The notes below the pieces were generated by a model. That model had not been told where the DNA came from. It made no database searches and saw only the letters and a list, made by a program, of their open reading frames with translations. From contig CM041776.1 of NCBI GenBank assembly GCA_023374045.1, forward strand, positions 43,158,171 to 43,222,170: a DNA stretch of 64,000 nucleotides, written 5' to 3'. The DNA comes from Limonium bicolor (Eukaryota; Streptophyta; Magnoliopsida; Caryophyllales; Plumbaginaceae). Positions 1 through 10,417 of this stretch are shown in pieces. Made by a program: the position numbers and the translations under genes. Position 1 is the stretch's first letter; each line of letters begins with the position of its first letter.

Positions 1-1365
1 TGGGGATATTGCAAGAGTTGTTCTCTGATTTTGTGTGCGATTCCCTTGCGTTTTATTGCATTTTTGGATGGCTAAAACCCCATAGTTCTCTGTATTTTTC
101 TATGATTTGGTGTGTGTACCAGTTTGGCAATTCGTGGTGATGTTTTTACATTGTTTTCTGCTCTGTTCATCTTCTGGAAATTATAGTTTTCGCGCTGTCC
201 GAACTTCCGTCCTAACTTTGAAGTTCAGACAGCGTGTTTTACGCTTTTGTATTTTCGAGTTCGGGGCATGTCCAAACTTTAGTCCGAACTTTGAAGTTCG
301 GACACCCCTGTTTTCTGAAATAATCCGAGCTTCGAAGCTCGGACTTCACCATGTAACTTTTTCCATAAAACCGTCCGAACATCAGTCCGAACTTCGATGT
401 TCGGACACTCTGAATTTCTCTTCTGTTTTCAAATCGACTTGTGTCCGAACTTCAACGTTAGGACACAAGTTTGGACACCTTACTGTTTTCAACGTAACTT
501 CTTCGTCTGAACTCCGATTTGAGTGCCGTTTGCGGCGTTGGATTCCTTTTGATCTGTACTACTGATTTATGAGTGTTTTGGCACATTTAAATGCAATTTT
601 GCCTCTGATTATGCAATCCTTCTATTTTGGGACATTATACTTTATTTCTGAGCCGTGAATGGCTGGGTCGAGCTATTCCGTGGTATACCATGTAGACGTC
701 ATTCTGAGTGTGGGTCATTCCCTTTCTGTTCTGTGGGGTTGATAAACCCTTTGGCTCTTTAGAGTCATTTCAGCGTTGTCGAGAGATCTGTTATGATCTA
801 TGGGTCTTCGACCCCTTCTGAGTGTGTGCATTGTATCTTGTCCCTTCTCTGTTTAAGAACTCTGATTGATTCTGTACTGGGAACTATTGTGTTCCATTCT
901 GTTCTGATTCTGAAAGCTTCTGACTGTTTGGGAAATTGTGGATATAATGTTTATCTTCTCCTTCTCCTGATTTCAATTGTTTTGAGCGACCTCACTGATG
1001 ATGGTCGCTGCTTACTGGGCATAGTGTATGCTTACCCCCTACTCTTACTGTTTTTGCAGATTGATCAGCGAGGATCATCTTAAGTTTCTGGAGCCATATT
1101 GTTTAGCTTTTTGATCGCTCAGACTATTTGTTTATGTTATTGTAGCCTTCGGGCCTTACACTGTTTTGACCTTTGTTTCTGACTTGGATATGTATTTGGG
1201 AGTTGTGTTAACTTCAGTTGTATTATAATACCTTGGTTTATACTATTTATGAAAGCGTTGTTCTGGGCCTTAACGTGATTGTTAGTTTTAGAGCCTTGCG
1301 TTATTAGGTAGTAATGCGTGGCGTGTAATGCCCCTAACTCTTAGGCCGGTTTTGGGGGTGTTACA
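1..1365 (+). mobile_element. 3' portion of a giant LTR (Ty3/gypsy type), left-truncated by the window
   Basis: The segment ends at 1365 in GGGGGTGTTACA, the same terminus as the other giant LTRs here (30712, 41108, 58512). At 1366 a different LTR resumes in mid-sequence, so this is the right end of an element nested in another; CGGGC at 1366-1370 would be its right TSD copy, with the left copy outside the window. It contains a palindrome array (190-482) and a TTTTTGCAG acceptor-like motif near 1055, at positions comparable with other LTRs in the window. No coding sequence is supported; open frames here have no recognisable domain. Solo LTR or full element cannot be decided. Confidence 0.7.
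190..482. repeat. Array of about five GTCCGAAC/GTTCGGAC palindromes inside the LTR
   Basis: Five imperfect palindromic modules built on GTCCGAACTT and its complement AAGTTCGGAC lie near 195-232, 272-308, 322-345, 371-407 and 441-480, separated by T-rich spacers. The third contains a near-perfect dyad, CCGAGCTTCGAAGCTCGG. Arrays of the same design but different sequence occur in the other giant LTRs of the window. Confidence 0.8.
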
Positions 1366-1796
1366 CGGGCTGCACGATTACCATACCAGCAAAGGTGCTG
1401 AGCCCCCTGGGGGGGGCCACCCTTTCTTTCCTTTTTCAGGTACAAGGAGTTGGAAGCCGTTCGAGAGTAGGACGGGGTGATAGTTGGTGCATGGGTAGTT
1501 ATTTAATTACTTATGTATTGTAGGTGTAGTAAGACCGAAACTGTTATCGGCATTAGTTTGTAAATACTTGGTACAGTTGGAATGTAAATGTATATTGGTT
1601 GTGTGAAATGGAACGAGATCGTAATGTGTAGTTGCTCGAGAATCTGGTCCATCAGACCGATACAATGTATATGTATTAGCCTTGTTAGCCACGTGAGTGG
1701 TTAACGGTGTGTAACACCAATGAGTTAAGTAATGTGATGAGTTATGTTTTCCACTGAGAATGGTTGTAAAGTTAATGTTGTAGTTGAGGTGTTACA
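1366..1796 (+). mobile_element. 3' end of a second giant LTR (same family as 53275-54756)
   Basis: The sequence is the reverse-complement counterpart of about 53275-53710: shared landmarks are the GCTGAGCCCC hairpin, TCAGGTACAAGGAG, the 22-bp dyad at 1684-1705 (GTTAGCC..GGTTAAC) and the terminal GGTGTTACA at 1796. It is the host LTR into which 1-1365 was inserted; its 5' portion lies left of the window. Any TSD of this older LTR cannot be checked. Confidence 0.75.
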
Positions 1797-2317
1797 CAGA
1801 CAGTTTTGGTTCCAGGTCTGGTTTAGTCCAAATCCCAAAATTTGTATTCGTATTCGCTTCGTTCAATCGTGGTTCCAGACCGGTTCCGGCCGGTTCCGGT
1901 TCGAACCACCGGTTACGATTCTATTCAGAACTGATGACCACCATTAAAACATACCTCTGCTTACAATGAATATGATGAATGGGGATAGGGATTTTAGAAC
2001 AATGGTAAAATACAGATGGACAGCAAAAGAGAGCGACAATGAGATAGAGTAAACTGGATTCAGGTGAAGAGAGAAAGATAAACACTAGGGAAGACAAATT
2101 CCAATATAAGAAACTTTTGTCGAATCTAACCGACACGTGCCTTGTTTATATATATGGAAAGTGTCACATCTTCTCAATAAGTGAAGTTCGATCGCCTGAT
2201 CATTTTTTTTAATGACAGAACCTAATCTAACGTCTAGGGTACATTATGATACGGTACCAATGAATGATTCAGTAAATGGTACCTGAGTTTGAATAATATA
2301 AACCATTTTATTAAATA
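1797..2317. other. Distal upstream region of the oil-body protein gene
   Basis: No gene is seen. Near 1880-1915 there is a run of CCGGTTCC/GGTTCGAACC blocks of the kind found in old MITE fragments. An ACACGTGC G-box/ABRE-like motif lies at 2133-2140, about 800 bases upstream of the likely start of the gene at 2944; such motifs are common in ABA- and seed-regulated promoters, but a role here is inferred. Confidence 0.4.
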
Positions 2318-2518
2318 CACCCTCCGTTGATTAATATCTGTCGTTTCAGGGTGTGATTCTTGTTTAAAAATAGGTGTCATTCTAGTTTTTTAACACACTT
2401 TTTTTTATTTTTAACTCTATTTTTCAACATAAAAATAACTATTATCTAGATGGAAAAGTAAAAATAGAGATTATTCTACTTTTCATAATAGATGTATGTC
2501 ATATTGTTGAAGGGAAAA
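2318..2518. mobile_element. Stowaway-like MITE in the gene's upstream region
   Basis: The left end CACCCTCCGTTGATTAAT follows a TA and resembles the CTCCCTCCG terminus of plant Stowaway (Tc1/mariner) MITEs. The right end, read on the other strand, begins CCCTTCAACAATATG and is a degenerate match, followed by TA. The inside is AT-rich with no reading frame. The TIR is decayed, so the exact right boundary is uncertain. Confidence 0.5.
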
Positions 2519-2730
2519 TATGAAACGGTGTCATAGACACCAAAGCTACTTGGTTGTCTTTCTTTCCAATCTGATCACTCTGTTTTATTCAGATAGTTCG
2601 CCGTATACTGCAACGCACTATCAGGTATCACGCACAAGAAGTTGGGGGATGCTTACGAGAAATTTAGTCCGACAAGTACACAACGAAGAGACACGATACG
2701 GGGTACAGCAGCAGCTAGACACCTTCTCCA

Positions 2731-2890
2731 CATGCAGAGCTCACAGGTGTTGCCAACTCCTGATTCCAGACACTTGTAGTTGCTTCTTCACCGATTATCT
2801 ATGCCAGTATATATAACTCCTTTCCATAAAGTCGAGTGAGTGATCAGGGTAGGATAGAAATCAATCGAAAAAGGAATAAAACTAAAGGAG
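2731..2890 (+). promoter_or_regulatory. Likely core promoter of the oil-body protein gene (RY motif, TATA box)
   Basis: TATATATAA at 2808-2816 is a good TATA box about 75-135 bases before the two candidate start codons (2891 and 2944). CATGCA at 2731-2736 is an RY core, the known target of B3 seed-maturation factors, at a typical distance upstream. With the upstream G-box this fits a seed-expressed lipid-body gene. The motifs are seen; regulation is inferred. Confidence 0.5.
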
Positions 2891-2943
2891 ATGGCATCAA
2901 CGACAAATGGAACAGCAAGAGGTGAGAAAACTGCGGGGGGCCG

Positions 2944-3791
2944 ATGACGATACATCAGCATATGGTGGATAAAGGGGCTGCGATGGTCCAGTCATTTAAA
3001 CCTATCAACCAGATGACTCAACACGTCTGCACCTTTGCCCTTTGCTCTGACAATATGTCACGTCAGATCGAAACTCATCACTTTGTTAGCAGACTTAACC
3101 AGGATTTCCTCCAGTGCGCCGTTTACGATTCCGATGACCGTTCTGGTCGCCTTATCGGTACTGCTTTCATTTAGAATAAGCCATGAATTAATTTTTGACC
3201 AAGATTGATGTTCACATACTTTACAAACTGACTGTTGAATTCAATAAATACAGGAGTGGAATACATAATCTCGGAGAAACTCTTCGGTGCACTTCCACCG
3301 GAAGAGCAAAAGCTATGGCACTCACACTACTACGAGGTCTTTTTCTCTTCTCTCCAAGTTCCCTCTTTCTCACATCTCCACCGTGCCCGCCTATCTAACT
3401 AATCAAGTTTTTTCATCAGATCAAATCAGGGCTATGGGCCAACCCACGGCTACCAGAAGCGGTAGTGAAGTCTGATCTAGACGACCTAGCAAAGACATAC
3501 GGGAAATTCTGGTGCACATGGCAGGTAGATCGTGGAGACACACTTCCCTTAGGGGAGCCTTCGTTGATGATGTCCCCGCAGGCGGAGGCCGCAGGGCTAG
3601 TGGACCCATTGCTAGTTAAGAAGAGAGATGAGAAGTATGGATTTTCCAGCGCCCGACTGAGTCAATTACGAGTCGACATCGCGGGTCCGGCGTGGATTAA
3701 TCCAAATGCGGATTACTGGAAGACTCATGGGAAAGGGATAGCTGTTGACATTGTGCCGACTGAGATGAAGCTTAAGGCACCTTTTCCTTGA
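2944..3791 (+). CDS. Oil body-associated protein (OBAP2-like), three exons
   Basis: Family of small proteins associated with seed oil bodies. Proposed exons are 2944-3157, 3254-3336 and 3420-3791 (669 nt, 222 residues); introns of 96 and 83 nt are both GT..AG and keep phase. Family-typical stretches include QSFKPINQMTQHVCTF and RQIETHHFVSRLNQDFLQCA in exon 1, EYIISEKLFGALPPEEQKLW in exon 2, and LAKTYGKFWCTWQVDRGD, LPLGEPSLMMSPQ, WINPNADYWKTHGKG and the end KAPFP in exon 3. Length is close to the family's 230-245 residues. An upstream ATG at 2891 opens MASTTNGTARGEK but leaves frame in a G-run near 2935-2941, so either translation starts at 2944 or there is a one-base frameshift or sequence error. 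This is the only convincing host gene in the window. Confidence 0.85.
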
Positions 3792-4079
3792 ACTAGGCGA
3801 GTTGAGGAGAGTGGATGTTCAGGGTGGTTATATAATGTGAACTCTGTTAGTTAATCGGAAGAAGATAGTGTGGTGTAATGTAGAAAATAAGAGGAGTTTG
3901 TATATTATATTTTCATCTTTACCCATCATCTGAATAATGGTAGTAATAGTCTCGGGGGCCCAAATTTTGTTTTATAAAATTATTGTGAAAGTGGGAGGGA
4001 GATAGTAATATATATCCGGTGTTCCAGCTTCTGAAGGTGTTTTGTTGGTCACCAAAAATCATGGTAAGAGGGCAACTAG
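3792..4079 (+). other. 3' flank of the oil-body protein gene
   Basis: AT-rich sequence after the stop codon. No canonical AATAAA is evident immediately downstream; GTGGTGTAATGTAG near 3870 is a weak candidate for a plant near-upstream element. The junction with the LINE lies near 4060-4090. Confidence 0.4.
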
Positions 4080-6875
4080 CTTAACGAGCAAAAGAAAGAA
4101 TTCTTGAATGCAAGGGCAAGCTGCAGGAAGTAGAGAATAGATGTACGCAGCTGGCGCGAGATAAATATGTAAAGGAAAATGATAATAACACTCGGTACTT
4201 CCAGAAGAGAGCAACCATCAATTACAGAAGGAAACTCATCACCTGTTTGCAAACAGATGGCGGCATGATTGATACGCCAGAAGAAATTCGAGCCCATATA
4301 GTTAATTTTTATACCAACCTCTACAGAGCACAGGACACCTCAGTCATTAGACCCCCGATGAATAGTCACCCTACACTGTTGGAAGTAATTCCGACACTAT
4401 CAGAAATATCACAAGCTGTCAAAGAATGCAATAGCTCCAAAGCCCCGGGCTTCGATGTACAACATGAAATTCATGAAAAAAAATGTGACATGTAATACGG
4501 AAAGAATTCGGAAGAGATGTTCAAAAGTTCTTCACCACATCGAGGATGGACAGAGGTGTGAATATCACATAAGAAATTAGATGCGGCTCAGCTAGAGGAA
4601 TACTGACCCATAACACCCAAAGTAATTGTAAAAATACTAAGTACAAGATTGAGCCTGTACATGCCAAAACTAATTGGTGAAACACAATCCGGTTTTGCGA
4701 AACGAAGAAACATCCTTGAAGGATTACTAAAGATAGACTTGAAAAAGGCATATGACTCAGTCTCATGGGCTTTCCTTGATATTATGCTAGAAAGTATGGG
4801 GTTCAGTCAAGTTTGGAGAAAATGGGTGAAAGAATGCATCACTACTGCAAAAATCTCAATCTTCGTTAATGGGTTTCCTACGAAGTCGTTTCCCCCTAGC
4901 CGAGGATTACGACAAGGCGACCCATTGTCCCCTGCATTATTTGTTATCGTGGTAGAGGTACTAAACTGGTTGATCCAAGGGGCGGTCGAGGTGGGAGAAT
5001 TTTCGGGCCTCAAAATAGGAAGAAGGCAAGTAAGGGTTACTCATTTGCAATTTGCTGATGATGTGATGATATTTTGTGAAGTAAACAAGGAGGAGCTAAT
5101 TCAAGTAGACAGAATACTCATAATGTTTTCGGAGCTCAGTGGCTTAAAGTTAAACATGGAAAAATTGATGGCTTTTGGCATTAACACAACAGATGAAGAT
5201 GATCGACTGATAGAGGAAATGCTAGGCTGCCGGATTGTTAAACTACCGACCAACTACCTTGGGTGTCCTCTTGGGGCAAATACTAGAAAGGCGTCAACAT
5301 GGGAGCCGGTTTCGCATAAAATGGAAGCGAAATTAGCCACGTGGAAGGCTATAAGCTTGTCTAGAGCCGCGCGAGCAACTCTTATAAGATCAGTGTTGGA
5401 ATCAATGCCCCTCTATTATGCAAGCTTATTCGTTATACCGGTGAATGTAAGGAAGAAGATGGCTGGGATACAGAGACAATTCTTCTGGGGAAAGAACGGT
5501 AAACATTTTACCCCAGTTTCTTGGGCAAGGATGTCGCGTCCCAAAGCGAAGGGGGGACTTGGATTATCAGACCTACAACTCAAGAATCTCGCATTTCTTG
5601 CTAAGTGGAGAGTAAACTATACACGTAACCATGCACCACTGTGGAAGAGAGTTGTCGGTTCTATTTATCAAACCCGAGGAGGTATGCATGTAGGCGAGAT
5701 AAATACGACAACAATCAGACAAAGAGGGATTTGGCACTCTATACTCAAAGCCACAGATGCGCATGAAGGGGTTCGAAAGTGGCTAGAAGAAGAAGTTAAA
5801 ATCACCGTCAGGAGTGGTTACGACACAATGTTCCGGTGGGACAAATGGGTGCCGACGGGTATTCTTAAAGAAACATTCCCACGTCTGTACCAAATAAGTA
5901 TACAACAAGAAGCAACAATAGCTGACATGGGGTTCTGGAGTAATGACACATAGAATTGGAACCTCCAATGGCGCCGCCCACTTCTGGAATATGAAATAGC
6001 ATTGTTGACAGAGCTTCTTGCAACATTGTCTGTGTGTCCCACATCTCGCGGTGAGCCAGACGAGAGCAACTGGAACAACACTGGGAGGAAATCGTTCTCA
6101 AAAGGCATATGTGAGTCACTCATGCTTCGAGATGGAGATATGCACAATGAACAGGGAAATGTGAGTTGGCTTCATATGTGGTCAGGATTGTGCGAGCCTA
6201 GAGTAGAAATTACTCTTTGGCTTACTCTTATCAGGAGGCTAACAACCAAGGAATTACTATTTGAACGAGATATTATCCCGATTGGAGAGAGTCTCTGCCC
6301 CTGGTGTCGTAGATCAATGGAAACTCTGGAACACGTTTTACTTGTGTGTATAAAGGTCACAGGGGTCTGGAAACAATTGTTAGACTGGTGGAATATCTCA
6401 CTCGTGTTTAGGGATACGGCTACAGAAGTCTATCAAGACTAGTTTGGAGTCTCACTTAGAGGTAAAGCACGCAGGGTGTGGAGATCAACGTTGTGTTATG
6501 GTGTATACTCTATCTGGATACAACGAAATAGTGTAGTATTCAGAGGTGATTCGCTTGAGGTCTCAAGGGTGGTAATGCAAACTAAGCTAGGAGTGGAGGT
6601 GGACTAGGTGCTGGTGGAAAGATTTCCCACTAACATGTAGCGTCTTTGTAGGAGCTTCGTCACTTAAGGATATGTTGTAATGCTGTTGTCTTTCTTTACC
6701 ATTGTAAGTGTAGCTGGACACTTAGGTTGTAATAGGATGTGGAGGGTACTCTTTTTCCTCTCTAAGCTTTTTCCCACTGGGTTTTGCTTGGAGAGGTTTT
6801 AATGAGGCCCATTTTCCTTTCCACATCCGCCAAAACGTAAATTTTTAATAAATTGGCATAAAGCCAAAATTATCT
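4080..6875 (+). mobile_element. 5'-truncated plant LINE (L1-type non-LTR retrotransposon)
   Basis: The body encodes reverse transcriptase and a C-terminal zf-RVT-like region. The 3' end holds TTTTTCCCACTGGG and TTTTAATGAGGC (about 6768-6808), a tail sequence familiar from plant LINEs, then a short A-rich tract near 6870. ORF1 and the endonuclease are absent, the usual result of incomplete reverse transcription. A clear TSD could not be found, so both ends are approximate. Confidence 0.85.
4092..6606 (+). pseudogene. LINE reverse transcriptase, broken
   Basis: One reading frame can be followed through the whole interval with several in-frame stops, including 5951-5953 and 6440-6442. Domains in order: pre-RT linker (TRYFQKRATINYRRKL), degraded RT start (SSKAPGFD), palm motif DLKKAYDSVSW near 4737, GLRQGDPLSPALF near 4903, catalytic FADD in LQFADDVMIF near 5050, thumb region with NYLGCPLG, and a C-terminal CPWCRRSMETLEHVL zinc-binding motif near 6295. 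Residues normally present between the NILEG and KIDLKKAYDS motifs are missing, an internal deletion in the RT fingers. The copy cannot be active. Confidence 0.9.
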
Positions 6876-7349
6876 AAAAAAACATAAGCTTATATAAAGG
6901 GCAAACATAGAATTTAGATTTTTGGTTTGCTTTGCATTAGGTTAATTTAGTCTTTTTTTAATGTCCAGATTTGTGAATTTTGATACTATTTAGGTATGTG
7001 TTTTAAGATTTAAAAATAAATAAAATATATAAATTTTAGGTATGTGTTTTAAGATTTAAAAATAAATAAAATATATAAATTTTAGTGTTACTCATCAAAG
7101 AGTTAGAAGGGTCGGTTTTTATTGTGTGATAGTTAATATGTGGGGGGTATGATTATATTTTTCTTAAGTGGTTAATTACTGAATCCCATTAGCATTTTTT
7201 AACAGCTCCGTGAATCTTGACATTAACTAGTGGGACCTACTGAAAACACTTAAATTTTCATTTTTGAAAAGTGAATATTTTGTTCAAGAAAAGTGAATCT
7301 TATGTTTTAACAAAGTGAATCTTATAAGAAAGTGAACCTTTCACATTAA
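6876..7349. other. AT-rich intergenic sequence with a tandem duplication
   Basis: No gene is seen. A 46-bp unit beginning AGGTATGTGTTTTAAG is present twice in perfect head-to-tail tandem (6992-7037 and 7038-7083). From about 7238 onward it grades into GTGAATC-type repeats. Confidence 0.6.
6992..7083. repeat. Perfect 46-bp tandem duplication
   Basis: Two adjacent copies of the same 46-bp AT-rich unit, identical by eye, indicate a recent duplication or slippage event. Confidence 0.85.
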
Positions 7350-7734
7350 GAGGGTGTTTGTTTCGGGGTAATCAGGGAAGGGATCGGACTGATTTCCTTT
7401 CCTGCTTTTGCCAGTTTTTCCTATTTTCAGGAAAGGGAATGGGATTACCCTAAAACCTTTTATCTTGATTCTTCACCCCCTACTAGGGAATGGAATTCCC
7501 TTTCCCCAGTACATGCTGACCGGCGACTATTGACCGATGACTAGTGACGATTGATCGGGGACCGGTGAATGTTGACCGGATATTAATGACCGTTGACCAT
7601 TGACCGACGGCCGTTGATCAATTATTTATTTCATTTCCTGAGCTCAAACAAACAACCAAAAATATCAAAGGGAATTCTTTTCCATTCCCTTTCCTGATTC
7701 CTTTCTGTTTCCCCCGCTCGAAAAAAACACCCCC
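7350..7734. mobile_element. Tourist-like (PIF/Harbinger) MITE, 385 bp
   Basis: Left terminus GAGGGTGTTTGTTTCG and right terminus (reverse complement) GGGGGTGTTTTTTTCG form imperfect TIRs continuing inward with AATCAGG(G/A)AAGGG. The element is flanked by TAA on both sides (7347-7349 and 7735-7737), the 3-bp TSD typical of PIF/Harbinger. The interior at about 7517-7620 is a run of GACCG/TTGACC words, a short degenerate tandem repeat. No transposase is present. Confidence 0.75.
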
Positions 7735-7862
7735 TAAGATATGAATCCTTTGTGTTTTTAAAATTGAATCTTTAGCTAAGAAAAAAGTGAATCTTATGCG
7801 AGAGCAATATGAATCTTTCATTCATTTATAAGTGAATCTTAAGTTTAAGAAAAGTGAATCAA

Positions 7863-7956
7863 AGGGCCAAGCCTTCGTGGCTTGGTCGGTAGAGGAGTGG
7901 TTTCCTCAAACCAAAGGTCCTGGGTTCAAAACCTACCCCACTTATCAAAAAAAAGA
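7863..7956 (+). mobile_element. tRNA-derived SINE (or processed tRNA pseudogene)
   Basis: The sequence contains an RNA polymerase III A-box-like TGGCTTGGTCGGTAG (7878-7892) and a B-box-like GGTTCAAAACC (7923-7933) about 45 bases apart and ends in an A-rich tail at 7947-7956. The flanks are both AAGAAAAGTGAATCA, consistent with a TSD, though that word recurs locally. No long 3' body follows, so it is a short SINE or a polyadenylated tRNA-like retrocopy. Confidence 0.65.
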
Positions 7957-8170
7957 AAAGTGAATCAGAGGTTTTTAAAAAAGTAAATCAAAGGTTTAAG
8001 AAAAGAGAATTTCGTAAACAGAGATTGTTTAACTAAAGTGAATAAGAGGTTTAAGAAAAGTGAGTCAAAGGTTGTTAAAAATTGAACCTAAACCCAGCAC
8101 TACAAACCGTGATGAGTAATATTTTCTGAAGTTTTCAAATTATTTATAATGTCAGCACTAACTTGACAGA

Positions 8171-8240
8171 TTTTTAGGGTTTGTGGTTTAGGGTTTATGG
8201 TCGTAAGACCCTAAACCCTACACTACAAACCCTAAAAATT
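8171..8240. repeat. Inverted repeat of telomere-like TTTAGGG motifs
   Basis: TTTTTAGGGTTTGTGG and TTTAGGGTTTATGG on the left arm face ACCCTAAACCCTA and CAAACCCTAAAAATT on the right arm, forming an imperfect hairpin of about 30-bp arms. It could be a tiny foldback element or telobox-containing debris. Confidence 0.6.
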
Positions 8241-8498
8241 TCTTCGATGATTTTAGCTTTCCTAGGGTGGTTTTTAGGTTGGGTGGTGTTGCGTAATCTA
8301 TTTTGAAATTTTTCTATAGTTTATATTGTTGTCATTGGCTCGATAGTTTTTAGGGTTTGTGGTTAATGGTTATTGAAAAATGAATATTTTATTTAGAAAA
8401 AGTGAATCACATTTTTTAAATAAAATTAATCTTTTACTTAATAAAAATGAATCTTATGTTTAAGAAAAATGAATCTGACCACAAACTTATGCGAGAAC

Positions 8499-9292
8499 TG
8501 AAACCAGCAAGCGCTCCTGATGCGTCCCCGACGTGTCGTGGACGTATCGTGGACTCTAATATAACTTGATAGTTAAGGAATGGACGCGAGATAAACTTAA
8601 ACTGGAAAACCCATTTCTATTGAGAATTTACACACATGAAATTCACTCAATCTCCCTTGCCCCACACATGGACTCCCGGGACAGTTTCGACTTTACCCCT
8701 GAAGTCCTTAACCCTCTCCTGACTATCGGCCAACAGTTCACTGACCGTTCCCCGACCTGTTCGTCTATCAAATACCCAATGTATTGATACTCTAACCCAC
8801 TCCTGTCTAGCTCACCAACTCTCTAGCACTTACACACACTCCTAAGTCTGATCCACACTTGCCCAGATTATCTATTTCTTTTCTCTCGTATAGGCATACT
8901 TACATAAGGAATAAATGCAAGTATATATACACGGTTGTTAGGATGTAACTACCGTCCTATTAGTCCCTGGACTTCTAGGAGTCGACTACAGCTTCGATTA
9001 TTCACATAATAGCCACACTAGACTTGAAGAGAATCTTCAACTTGATCTGGAGGCGTCTGGACTACGTGTCGCCTCATGGTTTGTCAAGTTGGCGGCAGCC
9101 CTCTTGATAGGTCGATCACCGCTTGTGTGCCCCACTTGCCTGATTCTATCTGGCTCATTAAATGCTCTTTTCTGAATTTATTACGCCTATGTAATGATGT
9201 TCATTGATAGCCTTGTTAACTTGTGCATTAATGATCTTCTCCTTTTGTCGTGAACAAGTTGCTTATGTGGATGTATGTGTCTTATCTGAATG
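8499..9292 (-). repeat. 3' LTR of copia 1, outer part
   Basis: Matches 41124-41928 of the 5' LTR closely (plus-strand start TGAAACCAGCAAGCGCTCC). It is cut at 9292 by the solo LTR insertion; the last five bases GAATG are duplicated at 17952-17956. A minus-strand TATA box (GTATATATAC at 8921-8930) is in the position expected of U3. Confidence 0.9.
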
Positions 9293-10417
9293 TGTAACAC
9301 CCCTACCGCTAATCAAGCCATTATCTCCTAACCCGTCTTAATTACCAATAACAAAGAAGCGGAATTCAAACTACAAACGGTGGGTGATACAATGCCGTTA
9401 GTCACCCACGTGACTAACAAGGCCAAATCCAACAAAACTGCACCGGTCTGATGAATTAATATTCCGAGTACTCTATACAAATACAACCTCAAATCCGTTC
9501 TATACCGAGTATCTACAATCATCAAGTTTGCCGATACAATCCGGACTTACAATTCAACATTTCAAATAAATACAACATTCATTAATCAACTACCCAAGCT
9601 TATGCAGCAACCCCGTCTTACACTCTCGGACGATGATTGGCTTTAAAGTACCTGTAATGCTAAAATGGTGCCCCAAGGGGCTCAGCAAATTGCTGGCATG
9701 AAATTCGCATACCCCGCGTGCTAACGGGGGTACGCCGACTACTTTGTCGAGAACATGCTATTTGTTTTAATTCAACAATCATGCTCACATTCAAGGTATT
9801 CAAACAAGGAATGCAACAACAACTAACACAACAACTTTGTTAGTTAGTATTAACTTACTCTTAGGCTTGAGGGTTTCTACCTCACTATGCCTTAGTCACT
9901 TATTCATTACTTTACCCATGCTATTGGGTTACTCTCACTCAAGCTCTCTTATTCTCAATCTCAATCGAGTTCTACAATACTCAATTTCAACTCTCAACTC
10001 TCAAGTTCTCAATTCTCGAGTTCTCAAATCTAAATTTTCAATTCACACTCAACTTCTCATTCTCAATCTCAAATTCTCAAATCTCAATATCAAATTCTCA
10101 AAGGATATCTTTTAAGTCATTACCCATGACCTCCGGGCAGAGTCGTACACAAGACTCACCACCGGGCTTTCAAATACAAGTCTTACTTCCCCAGTTTCGT
10201 CCCTACTCTGGGTCTAGCATGGTGGGAAGGTTTGACTATCAAGCGGAACTATACACTTAGCTCCTCAAATTCTCAAACGTCCGTTTCTCTACTGGACTAC
10301 TCAATTTCCCAAATACTCCTCTCTCGGAGTTATAATATAACCATATAGATTAGCCTAGAAGTATCTCTCTCGATATCATCTAATAGCTTAGGGAATTTCT
10401 CAATGTCTAGTATTCTC

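Larger units (their letters stand above)
7238..8498. repeat. Degenerate GTGAATCTT-type tandem repeat (left part)
   Basis: Variants of AAGAAAAGTGAATCTTATGTTT recur with a spacing near 20-25 bp, interrupted by the MITE (7350-7734) and the SINE (7863-7956). The same repeat resumes at 42204 beyond the copia element, so both parts were one locus before that insertion. No coding potential is seen. Confidence 0.7.

Noticed and set aside
190..482. CRISPR-like appearance of evenly spaced palindromic repeats in the LTRs
   Set aside because: Plant nuclear context, imperfect repeats, non-unique spacers and location inside LTRs exclude CRISPR.
107..565. 152-codon open frame at the left edge
   Set aside because: Runs through the palindrome array of an LTR; composition Ser/Phe/Arg-biased from the repeat; no domain.
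7863..7956. Functional tRNA gene
   Set aside because: A- and B-box-like blocks are present but the cloverleaf, anticodon arm and acceptor stem cannot be formed convincingly, and the A-rich tail with flanking repeats points to a retroposed copy.
8171..8240. Interstitial telomere array
   Set aside because: Only a few TTTAGGG motifs in inverted orientation, not a tandem array.
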